Below the pieces are notes generated by a model. That model was not told where the DNA came from. It was given only the letters and a program-made list of their open reading frames with translations, and did no database searches. This document shows positions 49,705-62,500 of a stretch of 64,000 bases of DNA, piece by piece (the first letter of the stretch is position 1; every line of letters begins with the position of its first letter). Source of the DNA: Bradysia coprophila (taxonomy: Eukaryota > Arthropoda > Insecta > Diptera > Sciaridae). Position numbers and translations under genes: made by a program. The stretch is taken from contig NW_023503616.1 of the NCBI RefSeq assembly GCF_014529535.1, positions 744,001-808,000 of the forward strand, given 5' to 3'.

Positions 49705-52700
49705 TTTTCTCTTCACTGTAGCAAATTATGAATTTTTTTAAGAAATTTAGAAAATTAATTTCCAAAAAATAAACCCTGCACAGACAAGAATTAGGTAAAT
49801 TTTGAGACAACAGTCCACGTTTCGTGATTCTCATAATTTGCATCGTGATGCTCTCTTTATTAAACTAAATTAATGCAACAATTATTGAATATGAATGTGG
49901 CAAGAAGTATTTACCACAAGACATGGTATTAATATCATTTAGAACTTTCGGTTTCTACTTTCAACGTTCCTTGAGCAGAAACTCATTGGAATAAAATATC
50001 AACCTCTCAAAATTTAATTTTTATTAATCTTTGTGTGTACAGAAATTCACATGACTCTACGACAACGCGTAAGATATAATCTCGATCTACACGACACGAC
50101 ACATGTTTTGAGTGTACATTTTTTTTCTTGTTAATATCTGGGATGTTGTTTAATTTTTAAAAACATATCCTTTTCCCAATTTTTTTTTCTTTTTAAATAT
50201 TTCTCTGATTTATGGACAGTTATGGGTAAATGTTGAGTTTCAAATTTCTGTCAAAAGCAATGTTTCCAACAAAATTAATAGATTTTTGTCTCGATTTATG
50301 CGGTTTGCGTACAATATTTAGGTTTTGTGACCTCAAAATTACATTATTAATGGTGTTGTATTTCACACATAAGAATCTACATTTGTGGTTTGCTACGTGA
50401 CGTACAGTTAAGTTTCGAGTTGCTTCTGAACATTTTGTGGAGGGTGCTCAAATAGGACGAGAAACTAGAATTAACAGACGTTGTCTTTGACCAACAACCA
50501 TTGATATAAGATTAAATGCAATCCTAGTTATCTCCGTGTATACAGAATAATCTCTCGAGATTCGAAACTGACTGCTACAAAGTCACTTGCGGTGTCAACG
50601 ATCTCAATGATCGGATGGATCTTTTTTTTTTCCTCAATTATCAACCGTATTGAGTCATAATAATTTCCTCAGCTGTAACGTTGTTTATTCTGCATTTTAC
50701 ATTTCACAAAATCGACTTTGAAAAGAATGACTAGAAAAATGTGCGTGATGTGATAAATCTTGTTTTTTATCGTTTTGTATATAGTTGAACAGCCATGTAT
50801 CATGTAACACCGGGGTGAGCCAAACATGTCACATATGAAAAATCTCTCGGTAAATCACTGATTATGATGATGGTTGTAACTTCTCTTCGTATGGTTTTTT
50901 TTCTTCTTCTGCTTTTTCAAGTTGGGAAAAAAACAACAAAATATTGTTGTTTATTACGAAAATTTATTTTCAACATAAAATTATGTAGTTTACTGTTGTT
51001 AATGGTACGAAAATATGGTGGAAAAAAGCGGCAATAAATAATCGTTAGGGTTTCCTTTTTTTAATGAACTTTCGAGATTACATCTGAATAAAATGCAATT
51101 ATTTCATGTTGAAAGTTTTTTTGTTTGAATAATTCAAAAAAATCCCAAAAAAACGAGTACGATAATTGTCACCAAAACAATATATCAATGGAGACATCTC
51201 TCAACCACAAGTATCACAATGGGTAATAAGCAATAAAAAAGGGGTTGAATGTGTTGATTTAATTAGCGTTAAGTTGTTAGGGCCCATATTACAAATTTAT
51301 TTTGATTTTATTGTCGTAACGGTTGACACACTGATTATTTTTATATCTAAATTATCGTGAGGTCTGACTTTTTATGGTTTTCCCTTTCATGATTGTAGCG
51401 TTTTTAAAAGTTGGAAACCGCGGTAATGATTATAGTTTCGATATGAAGCAGTATGATTTATTGGAGCCCTATGATGAAATGGGTTTCTTTGCTTTAAAGT
51501 GTTTAATTTGTTGTGCGGACAATTACGATTTTTTATAGCTCGTTTATGTCAGCCTTTTTTGTTCATTACGTGCATACAACGATAAATTTACAAATTTGTG
51601 CAGTTGCTACAGCTGAGATCACCAGCTGTCTCATAAACACTCCTGAGAATCTAAATGTAGAGATGAGCGAGTCGACGATTTTCGTAACTCGATCAGATCC
51701 GAATCCAGCTTGAATTACATTTTTGAAACCGGAGAACCCAAAAACACGGTAAAATTGATAACGATTTTGGGTCTGAATACTAAAGGATTTGTATGTAATA
51801 ATAATCGCCGACGACAATACAGATTTGGTAAATATGTGACGCTAGACATTGTAGACAAACTAGTTTCTGAACTAGTCTACTTGAAATATAAAAGTGATCA
51901 AAATACTATTGAAAACCCGACCTGAACCCAACCCAAATTTAAAAAAATTTATACCAAAAACCTGGTATAATTAAAAATCGAGAGAGCAAATTGAAAGGAC
52001 AGTATAACGCGCGTCAATGGAATAAACCTTGTTGACATTGCTTTGTTTGTTTATTATTCAAGATACGTGTGTTTGTGGACCAGCTAGTATATTCAGCATA
52101 TTTTAATATTGTGAAAAATTTATTTTTAAATTTAATAATATTTTGGCCGTTATTAACCCTGTCAATTCTCACAATCGTAAAATTGTAATCTTCCTTCGCT
52201 CTTCACTCTTCATACCCTTGATAATTTATACCGACATAAATTTACCGCCAAACCTTACATCTCAATTTAATTAAAAGACTAAAATTTAGCATAAAATGTA
52301 CACACAAAATGTACTTCAAACAGCGATACTCGAGGTGATACTAGAATCAGTACCATTCAAATCTCCTTCTATTGAATAGAAAAACGGAGTTCTCTAAAAT
52401 CCATTTGTGATAGCACGTGCGTAAAACAAACTATTAGTGGGCTGCACACGTGCCCGGTGATGCAATGGTATTAAGGTACATCGAGTTATGCAACGTCCTG
52501 CACCAAAACCATAGGTGGTAATTCCTAAGCCGCCTTCAATATAATGTCGCTTGTACACTTATGTATAACATAGTTTTTTTTGCACATTGAAATGTTTTCA
52601 TTTCATTATGCATTTTCGAATGAATGATTTTTGGATTTAAAAAAAGAAACTCGAGATGAGGTTTATTTGAATTAAAATATTATTTTGATTTATGATTCAT

Positions 52701-52923
52701 GGAATGCGAGTGCATGGAAATAGAATTTGAACGAATTTGAACATTTTTTTCTGCAGAAGTTATTTAAAACGGATTTTAATATTTCTTTGAATCGTTAGCA
52801 GAGATTACAGACTGTCAAAGTACCTACAAGTCCAGAAAGAGATTGTGTATTTCGAGGTCACTCAATTTTTCATCGCTGGAACACACCTTGGAATCATATA
52901 AATTAGAGAGTATGTAACAGGGC

Positions 52924-53106
52924 ATGTTATTGGCAAATTCATTTACTGAATTTATTAAAATTTAACAAAACTTACAGAGATTTAGTGAAAATTTACTGAA
53001 TTTAATGAAAATCAAATTCGATAAATTTTTGATAGTTTTCAGTAAATTTTGATAACTTTTGGTAAATTTAATAAATTTGGTAAATAAATATTCCAAAAAT
53101 ATGCCC
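52924..53106. repeat. AT-rich element with GTTATTGGCAAATTC ends, second copy
   Basis: Same ends as 9064-9176 (GTTATTGGCAAATTC at the left, AATATGCCC near the right), with repeated internal AATTTACTGAATTTA words. Confidence 0.5.
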
Positions 53107-53189
53107 TTGCCCTGAGCCTTGCCCATGGTGTCAAGTTACTGAGTTACTCTTCAAAGTTTTCCACAGACTAATTTAAGTAATAACTTTTC

Positions 53190-53310
53190 TCAATGTTTCC
53201 CCATTTTCCCATATATTTCCAAAAAATATTTTTAGGAAAATTGGAGAAAATTTAAGGAAAAGTGGGAAAAATTAAAAACAATTTCAAAAAATGGAAAAAC
53301 GTTTCCTCAA
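53190..53310. repeat. GGAAAA-type imperfect hairpin repeat, copy 3
   Basis: Pyrimidine half TTTCCCCATTTTCCCATATA, purine half GGAAAATTGGAGAAAATTTA and GGAAAAGTGGGAAAAATTAA, as at 9363 and 22570. It sits just after the AT-rich element at 52924, and the same neighbour order occurs at 9064/9363. Confidence 0.55.
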
Positions 53311-54550
53311 AATAGCCCCAGATATTTTCTAACTATGTAAATAATCATTGCTCCAACATCAACATAAAACACAATGGATTATCAGTACTGGACACCCCAC
53401 TAGGTCACACTTTTAGCAGAACATTTTAAAAAGGGGAAGAAAACATTTTACAGGATAGCACCCTAAACGGGCCGCATCATAAGTTTTTAATTTTTGTGAG
53501 TTTCGTTTGATTCTTTACGTTTCTTCAATTTCACACGTACGTGTGAGTGAAACAACTATCTTAACGCTTCCTTTGTTGACAATATGTAGTTCAATTAAAA
53601 CTTCAGAATGTTAACGAAGTAAAAACGTATGATGAGGTTCGTTTTGTGTAAAATCGTCCGAATTGTCCAATTTCATATCTCTCAGGAGGGCAAGATGCTG
53701 AAAATATGTAAGACTTTGTTTCCTTACATCCTTCAACAGTCTATTTAACATGTTCGAAGTCCTTAAAGTGCAACCTTCGGGCGCTGCATGACAAAAATGT
53801 GTAAAACGTAGCTCCTTAGAATTGTTTACATACTGGAGCTACGCGGGTCGTTGTAATCAATATATTTTTCAAAAGTCCTTCGTTTATAAAATATAAAACA
53901 GATCGAAAAATTCTTCGGACATCCCCCGAACGACCAGGACCAGTCAGATCCTCAGTGGAACATACAAACACACCAACTCAATAATTTACTTTTTATTTTC
54001 ACTATTTACAGAGCACAAATTTATACATTTTATATAATTTCATTTGATTTTCATTTATTTTATTTTTTAGATATAAATAAACTTAATAAAATGTTACACG
54101 TAGAAAAAGTTACACCAATTAGAAAAAAAAGTCCGATCTGAGTACTTACGTTCGGAGCTTAATTTAACACTAAGCCTACACTTACTTCATTATTAAAGAA
54201 AAAATAAACCAACACTGTATCACTAACCACTTCGCGGATGATAAACCATTAATTTCGGTAATAATTTCAATGATCTAGTTACAAAATAATAGGACATTTT
54301 AGTTAAAGGTATAATGTTAAACATAAAATTGATTTAAATTAAACTTAAAGCAAAGGAAGTCACAAGAAAACTCTGTTCGACGAACACAGTTCATAACATT
54401 TTCCCGCCGCCATCCAACAAAATAAATAGATGAGTTCCCTTCCGTACACCATGCAGTACGTTTGGCAGTTTTTCTTTTCATTTCTCAACGAAATTCAACA
54501 CTGTTATGCAATGAGATCAATTTGAGCAAACATTGCCGTATTCTATACTG

Positions 54551-57500
54551 TTAATCAATAGAATTCGGGCTCGGTGGTCCACCGCCTAACATATACGTTG
54601 GACTGTGGCTGTAACTATCCAAATCCAATGAACCGTCACCCTTTTCGCTACCACCGCCTTTGCCTTCCTGTTTCATCATCATTCGTCGCCATTTTGCTCG
54701 AGCATTCTGAAACCTGCGCAGAAAAACAATCTTAGTCTTTGAAAATTCGCTTAAATTCGATCAAATTCGTACCACACTTGGAGCACACGTTTGGGAAGAC
54801 CAGTTTTTTGGGACAGTTGCTTCAAATCTTTTGCGTCTGGATTGTGATTGATAGCAAAATAGGATTTCATTGTTCTCAGCTGATGATGTTTGAATGATGT
54901 TCGCATACGCTTCGCTCTGGATGAGGCACTCATATGACTACCGCGACCGTAACCAAGATCCAGATATTCGGAATTCAATTCTGAAATTAAATGAAAATTG
55001 CTTTATTGGCATGTAAGTTCACTGGTTTCAATTAAACGAGAGTTGTTCACTTATGCACTCAGATAATTCCACGTTTTATTGGGAATAATTGCTTTCCATT
55101 CAAAACGATCTTTAGGCGAAATGGTTTCAGGGACTCAACATAAAATCCGCTTTGTTAAAGGCGCCGATTCCAGATAATATTCTACAAACTGAAATCTTGT
55201 AAAATTTCAACGCAATCATTCGCTCTGAATCACTATATCTACTACGGTGTTGTTAAATCCTTGACATGATCATAAAATACTTCTACGCGTTAGGGTAAAT
55301 AAAATAATTTCACAAGTCTAGTAGATGGATGGATACCTTTCAGTGTTGAACTCTATGAATTGGCACAGATAAAAAGTGAAACTAAAATGTGTCAGATTCA
55401 GAATTGCGGCATCAAGTTTCTTAAGATTTTATAAACGCACAATAAACCGTTGACTTTAAACCGTCCCGTACCTAACGTCAATAAATGCAGTAAAAAAATC
55501 TTCTTTCTCAACATCTATAATTAAGTCATAAATGCATAAAAGCATATCTTTTAGTAAACCGAAGCATGAATAGTCCAACTGGCATTTTCGTAACATATCA
55601 ACGGGTCTTGCATCCAGTATATATGACGATAAACCATAATACAAAAATAAGAAAAAAAAAAAATTGGTTTACTGTTTTATTGCTTTCTCAAGCTGTGGGT
55701 TCAGATTTCAATTCAAAAAAATTCAATTTTTTTCGCTTTCGAAGAACGAAAAAAGTCCAAAATCGAATGACTTCAAGATCCGACCTATGGGCAATAAATT
55801 TTACGTGCATTTATTTCATTTTGATTTTCGTTGATCCAGCAATATAAATACAACTTTTGGTTTGTTTTTTTATGATCCACTCATAATATTTGGCGTACCA
55901 TAATACTTTCATTGGTTATTTCAATGATCACGCAGGTCATTTCGGTATAGAAACAGGCGCCTCAGGCTCTCTATTCTTCGTTTTATTTGATTTACTCAAC
56001 CATTCTACAGAAACGACGATCCCTTTTTTATTAACTTTTATTACCAAAAATGGTATAATACATGGAATATGGATCCTTTTGTGTGTTCATTTTCCATCTG
56101 AAATGTGCTAAACAAAAGTTCAAATATTAGGTTTTCATGTCATTTACTTTGAACATTTTAGATGTGGCGCTATTATAATGCTGTTAAAGGAATCATGCTA
56201 ATTGTTGACCGTGAGAATTGACAAGTTTTAGTGCTACTGTGGCTCAAGTAAGCACATAGATTGAACATCTTATCCTCAGACCCTGACAGTATTTCATTTT
56301 CTTGTGATAGCTAAGCAAAGTTTGCCGTATGCAGCAAATCGGAATGAGAAATATTTTTTAATAAACATTTCAACTTCTCGCTAATCATTCATATTGGCAT
56401 TGGGCAATCTCTCTCTAGCAAACAAACTCTCAGCTCCCTGTGTCAAATTCACACCTTACTTTCTTTGTATTCTACAAACACTATTCTACATTTTGACTGA
56501 CTAGGCTGTAATGTACATGTAAATTAGGGAGAGGGTATTGCATTGGGGCTGATTTTGGCAATGAATATAAACTATGAGGTCTAATGTCACCACGGAAGAC
56601 ATAAATTTTTTTTAAACGGGCTCAAAAGCTTTAATTTTCATATTATTTTGACATAAATAATGAATACGTTCAAGCATAGCACTGCTCCTAGAATGAACAC
56701 TGAATTGACAAGTGTCAAATTTAGAGGATTTAGTGATAAGAGCTACTTCTTAGTGAGCTACTTCTTAGTATTGTTTGTATTTTTTTGTATTGTATGTTTT
56801 AACTCATACAACGAAAACAAAGAAACGCAGTGCCTACTGTGGTTTCTTTCATCAGCCTCCGAATATTTTCTATGTTCATGCTAGAAGCAGTGCTGTGGTT
56901 CAAGCTAAATCGACTGATTTTGAAGAATATGACATGTCTGGTGTCTACATTCGACGGATTTTAGCACGCTGTTACAACATGTATCACGTGATAAATTTCA
57001 TTTTCTTGTCATCTGTTATCGACAGTAGACATTCAACAATAAGTATGCCCTCCGGCTATTGTCGTTTTATATAAAGATTTGTATGTCAAAACGAAGTAAA
57101 AGATTTTGAGTCAAACCTTAAATATGTTTTCAACAAATGAAGTAACAGATTTCATCATGATCATGCCGTTTCTAAAAGTGTAACTTATCACCTGTTTCAT
57201 CGCTCTCCGAAAAAAACTTAAATGGTGAATTCCTTTCTCTAAAATCTAGGTCTCAATTATCTAAAATATTTGTTTAACCATACGACTCTCACTGTATTAT
57301 CTTGTCATGCTGACGAAACATTATACACGAAGTCGTTCATTCATTGTCCTATGTGTTCAAGTTGTTTGAATAAAGTATACAACATTCCTGCAGAGTGAAT
57401 GTGAAAATTTTTGTAAACACAAACATGACATTTTTGCCATAACTCAAAATACGTAACCATAAACATAAAGAACACACACTCATTCTTTGATTTTATATTT

Positions 57501-58460
57501 CGGTCTATTTAAATTTAAAAAAAATGAATTTCATCACAAAAAACAATCGCTACATGAAATCAAATATTAGAAAACATGGTCATTTCATGTAACTGTTTGA
57601 TGATAAAAATCATATTTTTCCATGCATCTACTTTTTGTTGGAACGCGTGCCCAAGACTTTCTTATTAGTTGTAGAAGTGGCCTTTCAATTGTGTGCTTTT
57701 TTTCTTGTTATATTAATTTGTTATTATTTAAATTAAAATATTTTATCATTGCATGATGATGTCGGCAGTATACAATAGAGATACGAATAACACCACAAAT
57801 TGATATTGACTTAACGTTTTCTTTGACCTCACGAATTACAAACGATCAAATAAAATAATTAAAATTCCATCTTACCCAAATTGGCGGTCATCGATTCGAT
57901 ATCTTTCGGTTTTCGTTTCCGCGGTCGTCCTTTCTGTCGTGGTGGTTGAGGTAGGCCAGGCACACCATGCGGTGTTGAGTTGAAAAATCCAGCTGATCCA
58001 ACTTTCATACTAATATCACTAGGACTAGACGGACCGTTCGGCGACGATCCATACTGGGAGTATTGACACGATAGAGTGAGTGGTGTCGGTGCCGTTGACG
58101 TTGATTCTAAGCTAATTTCATAATGTAACCTGTAATCGTGAATCAAACCGGAGGAGGAAAAGGGAATCGATTACTAATTTGTTCATAAAATGGGTGTACA
58201 ATTTCAGAAACATATGATTGAACGAGCACACACGTGTTCAATCAAAATTTAATTGTTTGTTGACGACAAAGCGAATCACTCACCTACAAAATACCAAATC
58301 CGTTCGCATACCGAATTGATCACCCTTCGTTAACGGTGTATTACACACAGCACAGGAGAAACATCTAATGTGAAAAACTAAGTGACGAGCACGCATCACG
58401 AGCTCTGAGGAACTTATTGAGGCCATACATTTGGAACACCTTCTGGTACTCTGAAATACT
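54551..58460 (-). CDS. apB: Apterous B-type LIM-homeodomain transcription factor, C-terminal four exons (partial)
   Basis: Exons in order of transcription: 58460-58284 (LIM2), 58129-57876, 54980-54773, 54713-54551, with GT-AG sites and matching phases; 267 aa lie in the window and the stop is TAA at 54553-54551. LIM2 reads RCSKCMASISSSELVMRARH and keeps its metal ligands. A Ser/Pro linker ends in QKGRPRKRKPKD, followed by a homeodomain (KRMRTSFKHHQLRTMKSYFA, ending WFQNARAKWRRMMMKQ) and a tail with LDLDSYSHSPTY and ILGG-like sequence. The linker, YLDLGYGRGSH and MMMKQ stretches match Drosophila Ap better than the gene at 21.5-27.3 kb does. LIM1 and the start codon are not found before 64000, so a long intron is inferred. 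Role as for apterous A: dorsal wing selector and neuronal identity. Confidence 0.93.
56676..56905 (+). repeat. Second MITE family, copy 3 (apterous B intron)
   Basis: The left end AGCACTGCTCCTAGAATGAA and the right end TTCATGCTAGAAGCAGTGCT are inverted repeats. Body: CACTGAATTGACAAGTGTCA and GATTTAGTGATAAGAGCTAC, with a short internal duplication of AGCTACTTCTTAGT. About 230 bp, the fullest copy of this family here. Confidence 0.7.
57005..57182 (-). repeat. Inverted copy of the TTAACCTG/TTTTACTTCATTT repeat (apterous B intron)
   Basis: In reverse: TCATCTGTTATCGACAGTAG, CGAAGTAAAAGATTTTGAGT, ATGAAGTAACAGATTTCAT, then GCCGTTTCTAAAAGTGTAA. It is closest to the copy at 8812-8998. Confidence 0.65.
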
Positions 58461-58559
58461 CTGCAATGAAAAGAAGGGAAAAATTTGATTAAAAGGGAAC
58501 AAGTGTAGATGTTGATGATTTAACCCCTAAGAACTATGTATGGTGGACAGGTGGACTGA

Positions 58560-58741
58560 TTAACCTTTCAAAAATGGAAAATGTAATTGTTCTCATTGTT
58601 GTTATTCTCGCATTTGATACAACATCTTTCACTTCGTTCGTTTGAACATTCAAAGTGATAATTAGGAGACATTTGCTAACGGTCATTGCTTTTTTGCCGT
58701 CGTTGTTGACAACAGGTGATTAGCCGTTTCTAAAAGGTTAA
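58560..58741 (+). repeat. Copy of the TTAACCTG/TTTTACTTCATTT repeat (upstream of apterous B LIM2 exon)
   Basis: Ends TTAACCTTTCA and TCTAAAAGGTTAA are inverted repeats. Inside are ACATCTTTCACTTCGTTCG and TTGACAACAGGTGATTAGCC. Confidence 0.65.
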
Positions 58742-59410
58742 CAAGATTTGGATGCAGACACTAAATATATTCTCATTCATGGTAACTTTAGTATTGTTTA
58801 AAATCTCATTAAGAAAACGTTTGTACACATTTTTTCCATTAATAAACCGATGATAGAAGATAGAACGCAAGAATATGCTCTGAAAAGTTGTTGTTTTATA
58901 TTTTGTTTTAGTTTTTTATTTTGGTTTCACATTCAGTGTCTGCACGTATTTCCGTAACCAATAAAAATAATTTACGACAAATAAATCATATTTTGAATCA
59001 GGCAAATGTGGATATGATTTACCGACGAACATGAGAAATGTGTATCATAATTTATATTTTATTGTCTTGATTTTATTTCATTACTTTTCATTTTGGAATC
59101 GTATGAGTGTCTTCTGGAACATTTTTTTCTTTTTTTTTCTTCATTTTATATTCATTTTCTACACGGTGTGTTTTGAGAATGTTTATTTTATATTTTGCAA
59201 TTTCATAATGCAGTGAGTTGTTATAAACATGTAATATGCTGTGCAAATGATATTGATATGAGGGATTTTCTTTTATTTGCTTTTCGTTAAGGTGTAATTA
59301 AATCGGAATTTTTATGTTTTATGGAATTTTGCACCGTTTATACCCTTGATGTTTACGACTGTAATGCATGCCGTACAATGAAAATAAACATAAAAAATGT
59401 CTAAAATTAA

Positions 59411-59433
59411 GATATTATATATATATATATACA
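59411..59433. repeat. (TA)n microsatellite at the 3' junction of the retrotransposon
   Basis: An uninterrupted TA run about 100 bp beyond the stop codon of the minus-strand element. Non-LTR elements often end in short tandem repeats, so this is a plausible 3' tail or target. Confidence 0.5.
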
Positions 59434-59535
59434 TTTATTCTCAAAAGAACAACACTGTCATTACATTAATGATTGCCAAATGACACAGTATACTCAACAT
59501 GTATGAATAATTTAATTGTTTTGATTTCGTTTGAT

Positions 59536-62500
59536 TTATGTCCTTCCCGGATCATAAGTGTGATTGTGTAATATTCGACAACTGCCTCTCACCACTTCCG
59601 TTACAATCTCTTGAATCACTGACTTATTAATTTTGAATTTTTGACAGAATTCCGCAAAAAATTTTGGTATTGTTCCTCTAGCACCCACCATGAGACCGAT
59701 TACACTTAATTGTTTCAGTTTTAATTTGGTTTGAATATCGGCTATACATGGTTCGTATAATCGTTTCTTTTCTTCGTTCACTGACTCTGGTTGATTTTCG
59801 TCGCTTTCGAATCGAACTGTAGGATCCAATATATATCCATTTCGACTGTCTTCGTTGTATATGACTAAATCCACTCGTCTAATTGATCCGTCTGTACTGA
59901 TACAGGTAAATTCTACCAACACTGTCCAATTTTTGCGTAATTCGTTTGCAAGCTGATTCACCACTTTGTTGTGTCTGTTATGCCGTAAAAGTTCACCCTG
60001 GGGACATGATCCTAGAACGTGTGAAAGTGTTTCGATCTCGTTGCACGAATCAATTCGACAACGGTTTGTTCCGGAGCTTCTACCAGGAATAACTCTTACT
60101 GCTGCAACATTTCCAACCATCTTTAAATACGTTATCCATTCCGATGTTGTTAGTCCGTGTTTTTCGTAGATTAATCGATTTAATTTTGGACTCTCTTGAA
60201 ACAATACGACCCCTTTGCCTTTACTTTTTAACCTTTGCCAATCTTCATATTCTCTCTTTCTTAATTCAGATCTTACCAGTTCGGATGGCTTCCTTGTTCT
60301 CGTTTCTTCATTGTCTAAGAAGTCCGTTGGTATGCTTAATTTTCTCAGGCAAATCGTCATTTCTTTTTCTAAATCACGCACCTCGTTCACAATTGGGTGA
60401 TTTGACTTAATGAGAACCAAAATGGCATTAATGTTCTGTATGTAAGCTTCCCATTCTACTCGAATTAATGAGAGACCTTTCATGGAAGTGCAAGAGTACA
60501 ACATGTTATTCGGAGTGTCATCGGGAATTTGCAGTATTTCTTTGATCGCATGACGAATGATTTTATCCACATTTTCCAAAAAGCTCTTTTTCAGTTTGTT
60601 CAATGGTGCTGTTTGGAACTGATAAGTTAAAGTTGGAAAGATGTACATGTTTATGATCTTCATTTTCTGATCGGGTCTCAAAGTCACTGTAGATACTATT
60701 TTGTCCAATTTACTATTTAAATTTTGAATCGTTTTTTCCTCGTCAAAAGTTATTTCATCTGCAAATGTTACACCCAAATATCGAATGGTTTCATTCAACT
60801 TCAACGCCGGTATCGTGATTTCTTCATTAACGTATAGATTTTCTGTGTTTAACTTTCCATTCTGAATCACAATTGCTATCGATTTTTCATAATTGATTTC
60901 TAATCCTATTCGATTGAAGTTATTTACCGTTTCCGTTATTAAGAATGATGCAGATTCTCTCGAGTTTCCAAATATTCCAGTATCATCGGCAAAGGCCAAG
61001 TTAGTAATTGGCTCCAATTGATCAGCAATTTTGTAACCATATTTCTGTTTAATTTCAATTTCATTTAGCTCATCCAATACGATTTTTGTTGCAGCATTAA
61101 ACTTCTGAGGAGACGTTGGTGCACCTTGCAATATACCACAATTGAATTGAATGCTTCTTGATAAACCGTTTTTAGTTCGAATTTGCGTGGAATTTTCTTC
61201 GTCAAGCTTAAGGACTAGTGCTCTTAATTTCGATGGTAATGGTTGAGAGTTCAATGACATTTCAATCTGTTTGTGACCTATCTTATCATAAGCTTGGCGG
61301 ATATCGAGCAACACAACCACTAATGTGTCTTTCTTAGCTTTCGCTGAATTCAATGCAGCTGACAATATCGTAGTATTAATGAACGTTCCTGGCATATTTG
61401 TGAATCCATTTTGCGTCGAGCTTACCGTTAAATGGAATCGTAAATGTTTATCAAGTACCTTTTCAATAATGCGTCGTAGTAATGAACAGACTGTAATTGG
61501 TCGCCAATTCTTAACGTCGTTTCTGTCATTTCCTTTGTATCCAAGTACCGTTCTAGATTTCTTGAAGCACGTCGGCACGTAGTTCCATTTCATCATTAGT
61601 GTAGCTAATTTCGACAAAACTGTAGATATTTCGTTAGAATGAGTCTTCAATGTTCTTGGAATGATATAGTCCGGTCCTGGAGCCGTATCGCTTGAAGTTT
61701 TCTTAATTGCCAATTTGATTTCCTCGGCTTTTATTTCATTGTCATATTCGGCATCTATTACTTCCTGATCTTTAATTGGAAATGGAGCCTGTTTGATTGT
61801 CTTGTCATTTTTCGTTCCCCAACGTTCTTGGAATTTATCGCACAGAGAAGCTATTGGAATCGGGCAATTATTGTCTTTTTCGTCAGAAATTTCTCGAACC
61901 GCTTTTTTCCTTTGATTATAATATAACCATTGTATCCAATCCCTTTGGTACTTTTGTTTTCTCTTTTCTCTATCCTGCTTAGATTGTCTTTGTGGATTTG
62001 AACTTTGTTTAAAATGACGATTTACATCTTGAAAATTTTTGCTTTTTCTAATTCTGTAGAATTTTGACATTGGATTTTTCGGTCCTGGTAGTAGCTCTTG
62101 AGTTAATTTGAGTTTCTCGACAATTTCTGCAACTAAATTTTCGAATTTTTCAGTTTCTTTAATTTCAGACATCAGGAGACAATTTAATTGATTTTCAATT
62201 CTTTCGCAAAATATTTGAAAATCTGATCTGCCGTTGTTTTCAGGAATTACTTCCGGATCGATTGTATCACCACTACTTGAAACTGGGTCTTCTTTATCTG
62301 TTTTTTTCTTGCTGTATGTGTCGACGATCTTCTTTCTTTGTTCAGTTTTATGCTTCTTAGATTTGTGAATGGCTAAACCTCTTTTCCCCTTGCAAAATTG
62401 TTTACATATTTCGCATTGCGTGTCATAACCTGGTCTATCTTGAGTAGACATATCTTCATTCATTTGACTCATTGACGTACTGACAGCACTTTCATTTGTA

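Larger units (their letters stand above)
27295..54550. promoter_or_regulatory. 27-kb gene-free interval between the two apterous genes
   Basis: AT-rich DNA with no spliced or unspliced gene that I can support. It contains repeats listed separately. It should hold the promoter and 5' leader of apterous A and the 3' UTR of apterous B (minus strand). Large upstream intervals around apterous hold wing and neural enhancers in flies, so enhancer content is inferred from the gene identity, not seen as motifs. Confidence 0.4.

Noticed and set aside
59031-59216. 61-codon plus-strand frame, very Phe-rich
   Set aside because: Low-complexity translation of T-rich intron DNA.
60144-60410. 88-codon plus-strand frame
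   Set aside because: Antisense to the reverse transcriptase/endonuclease frame of the retrotransposon.
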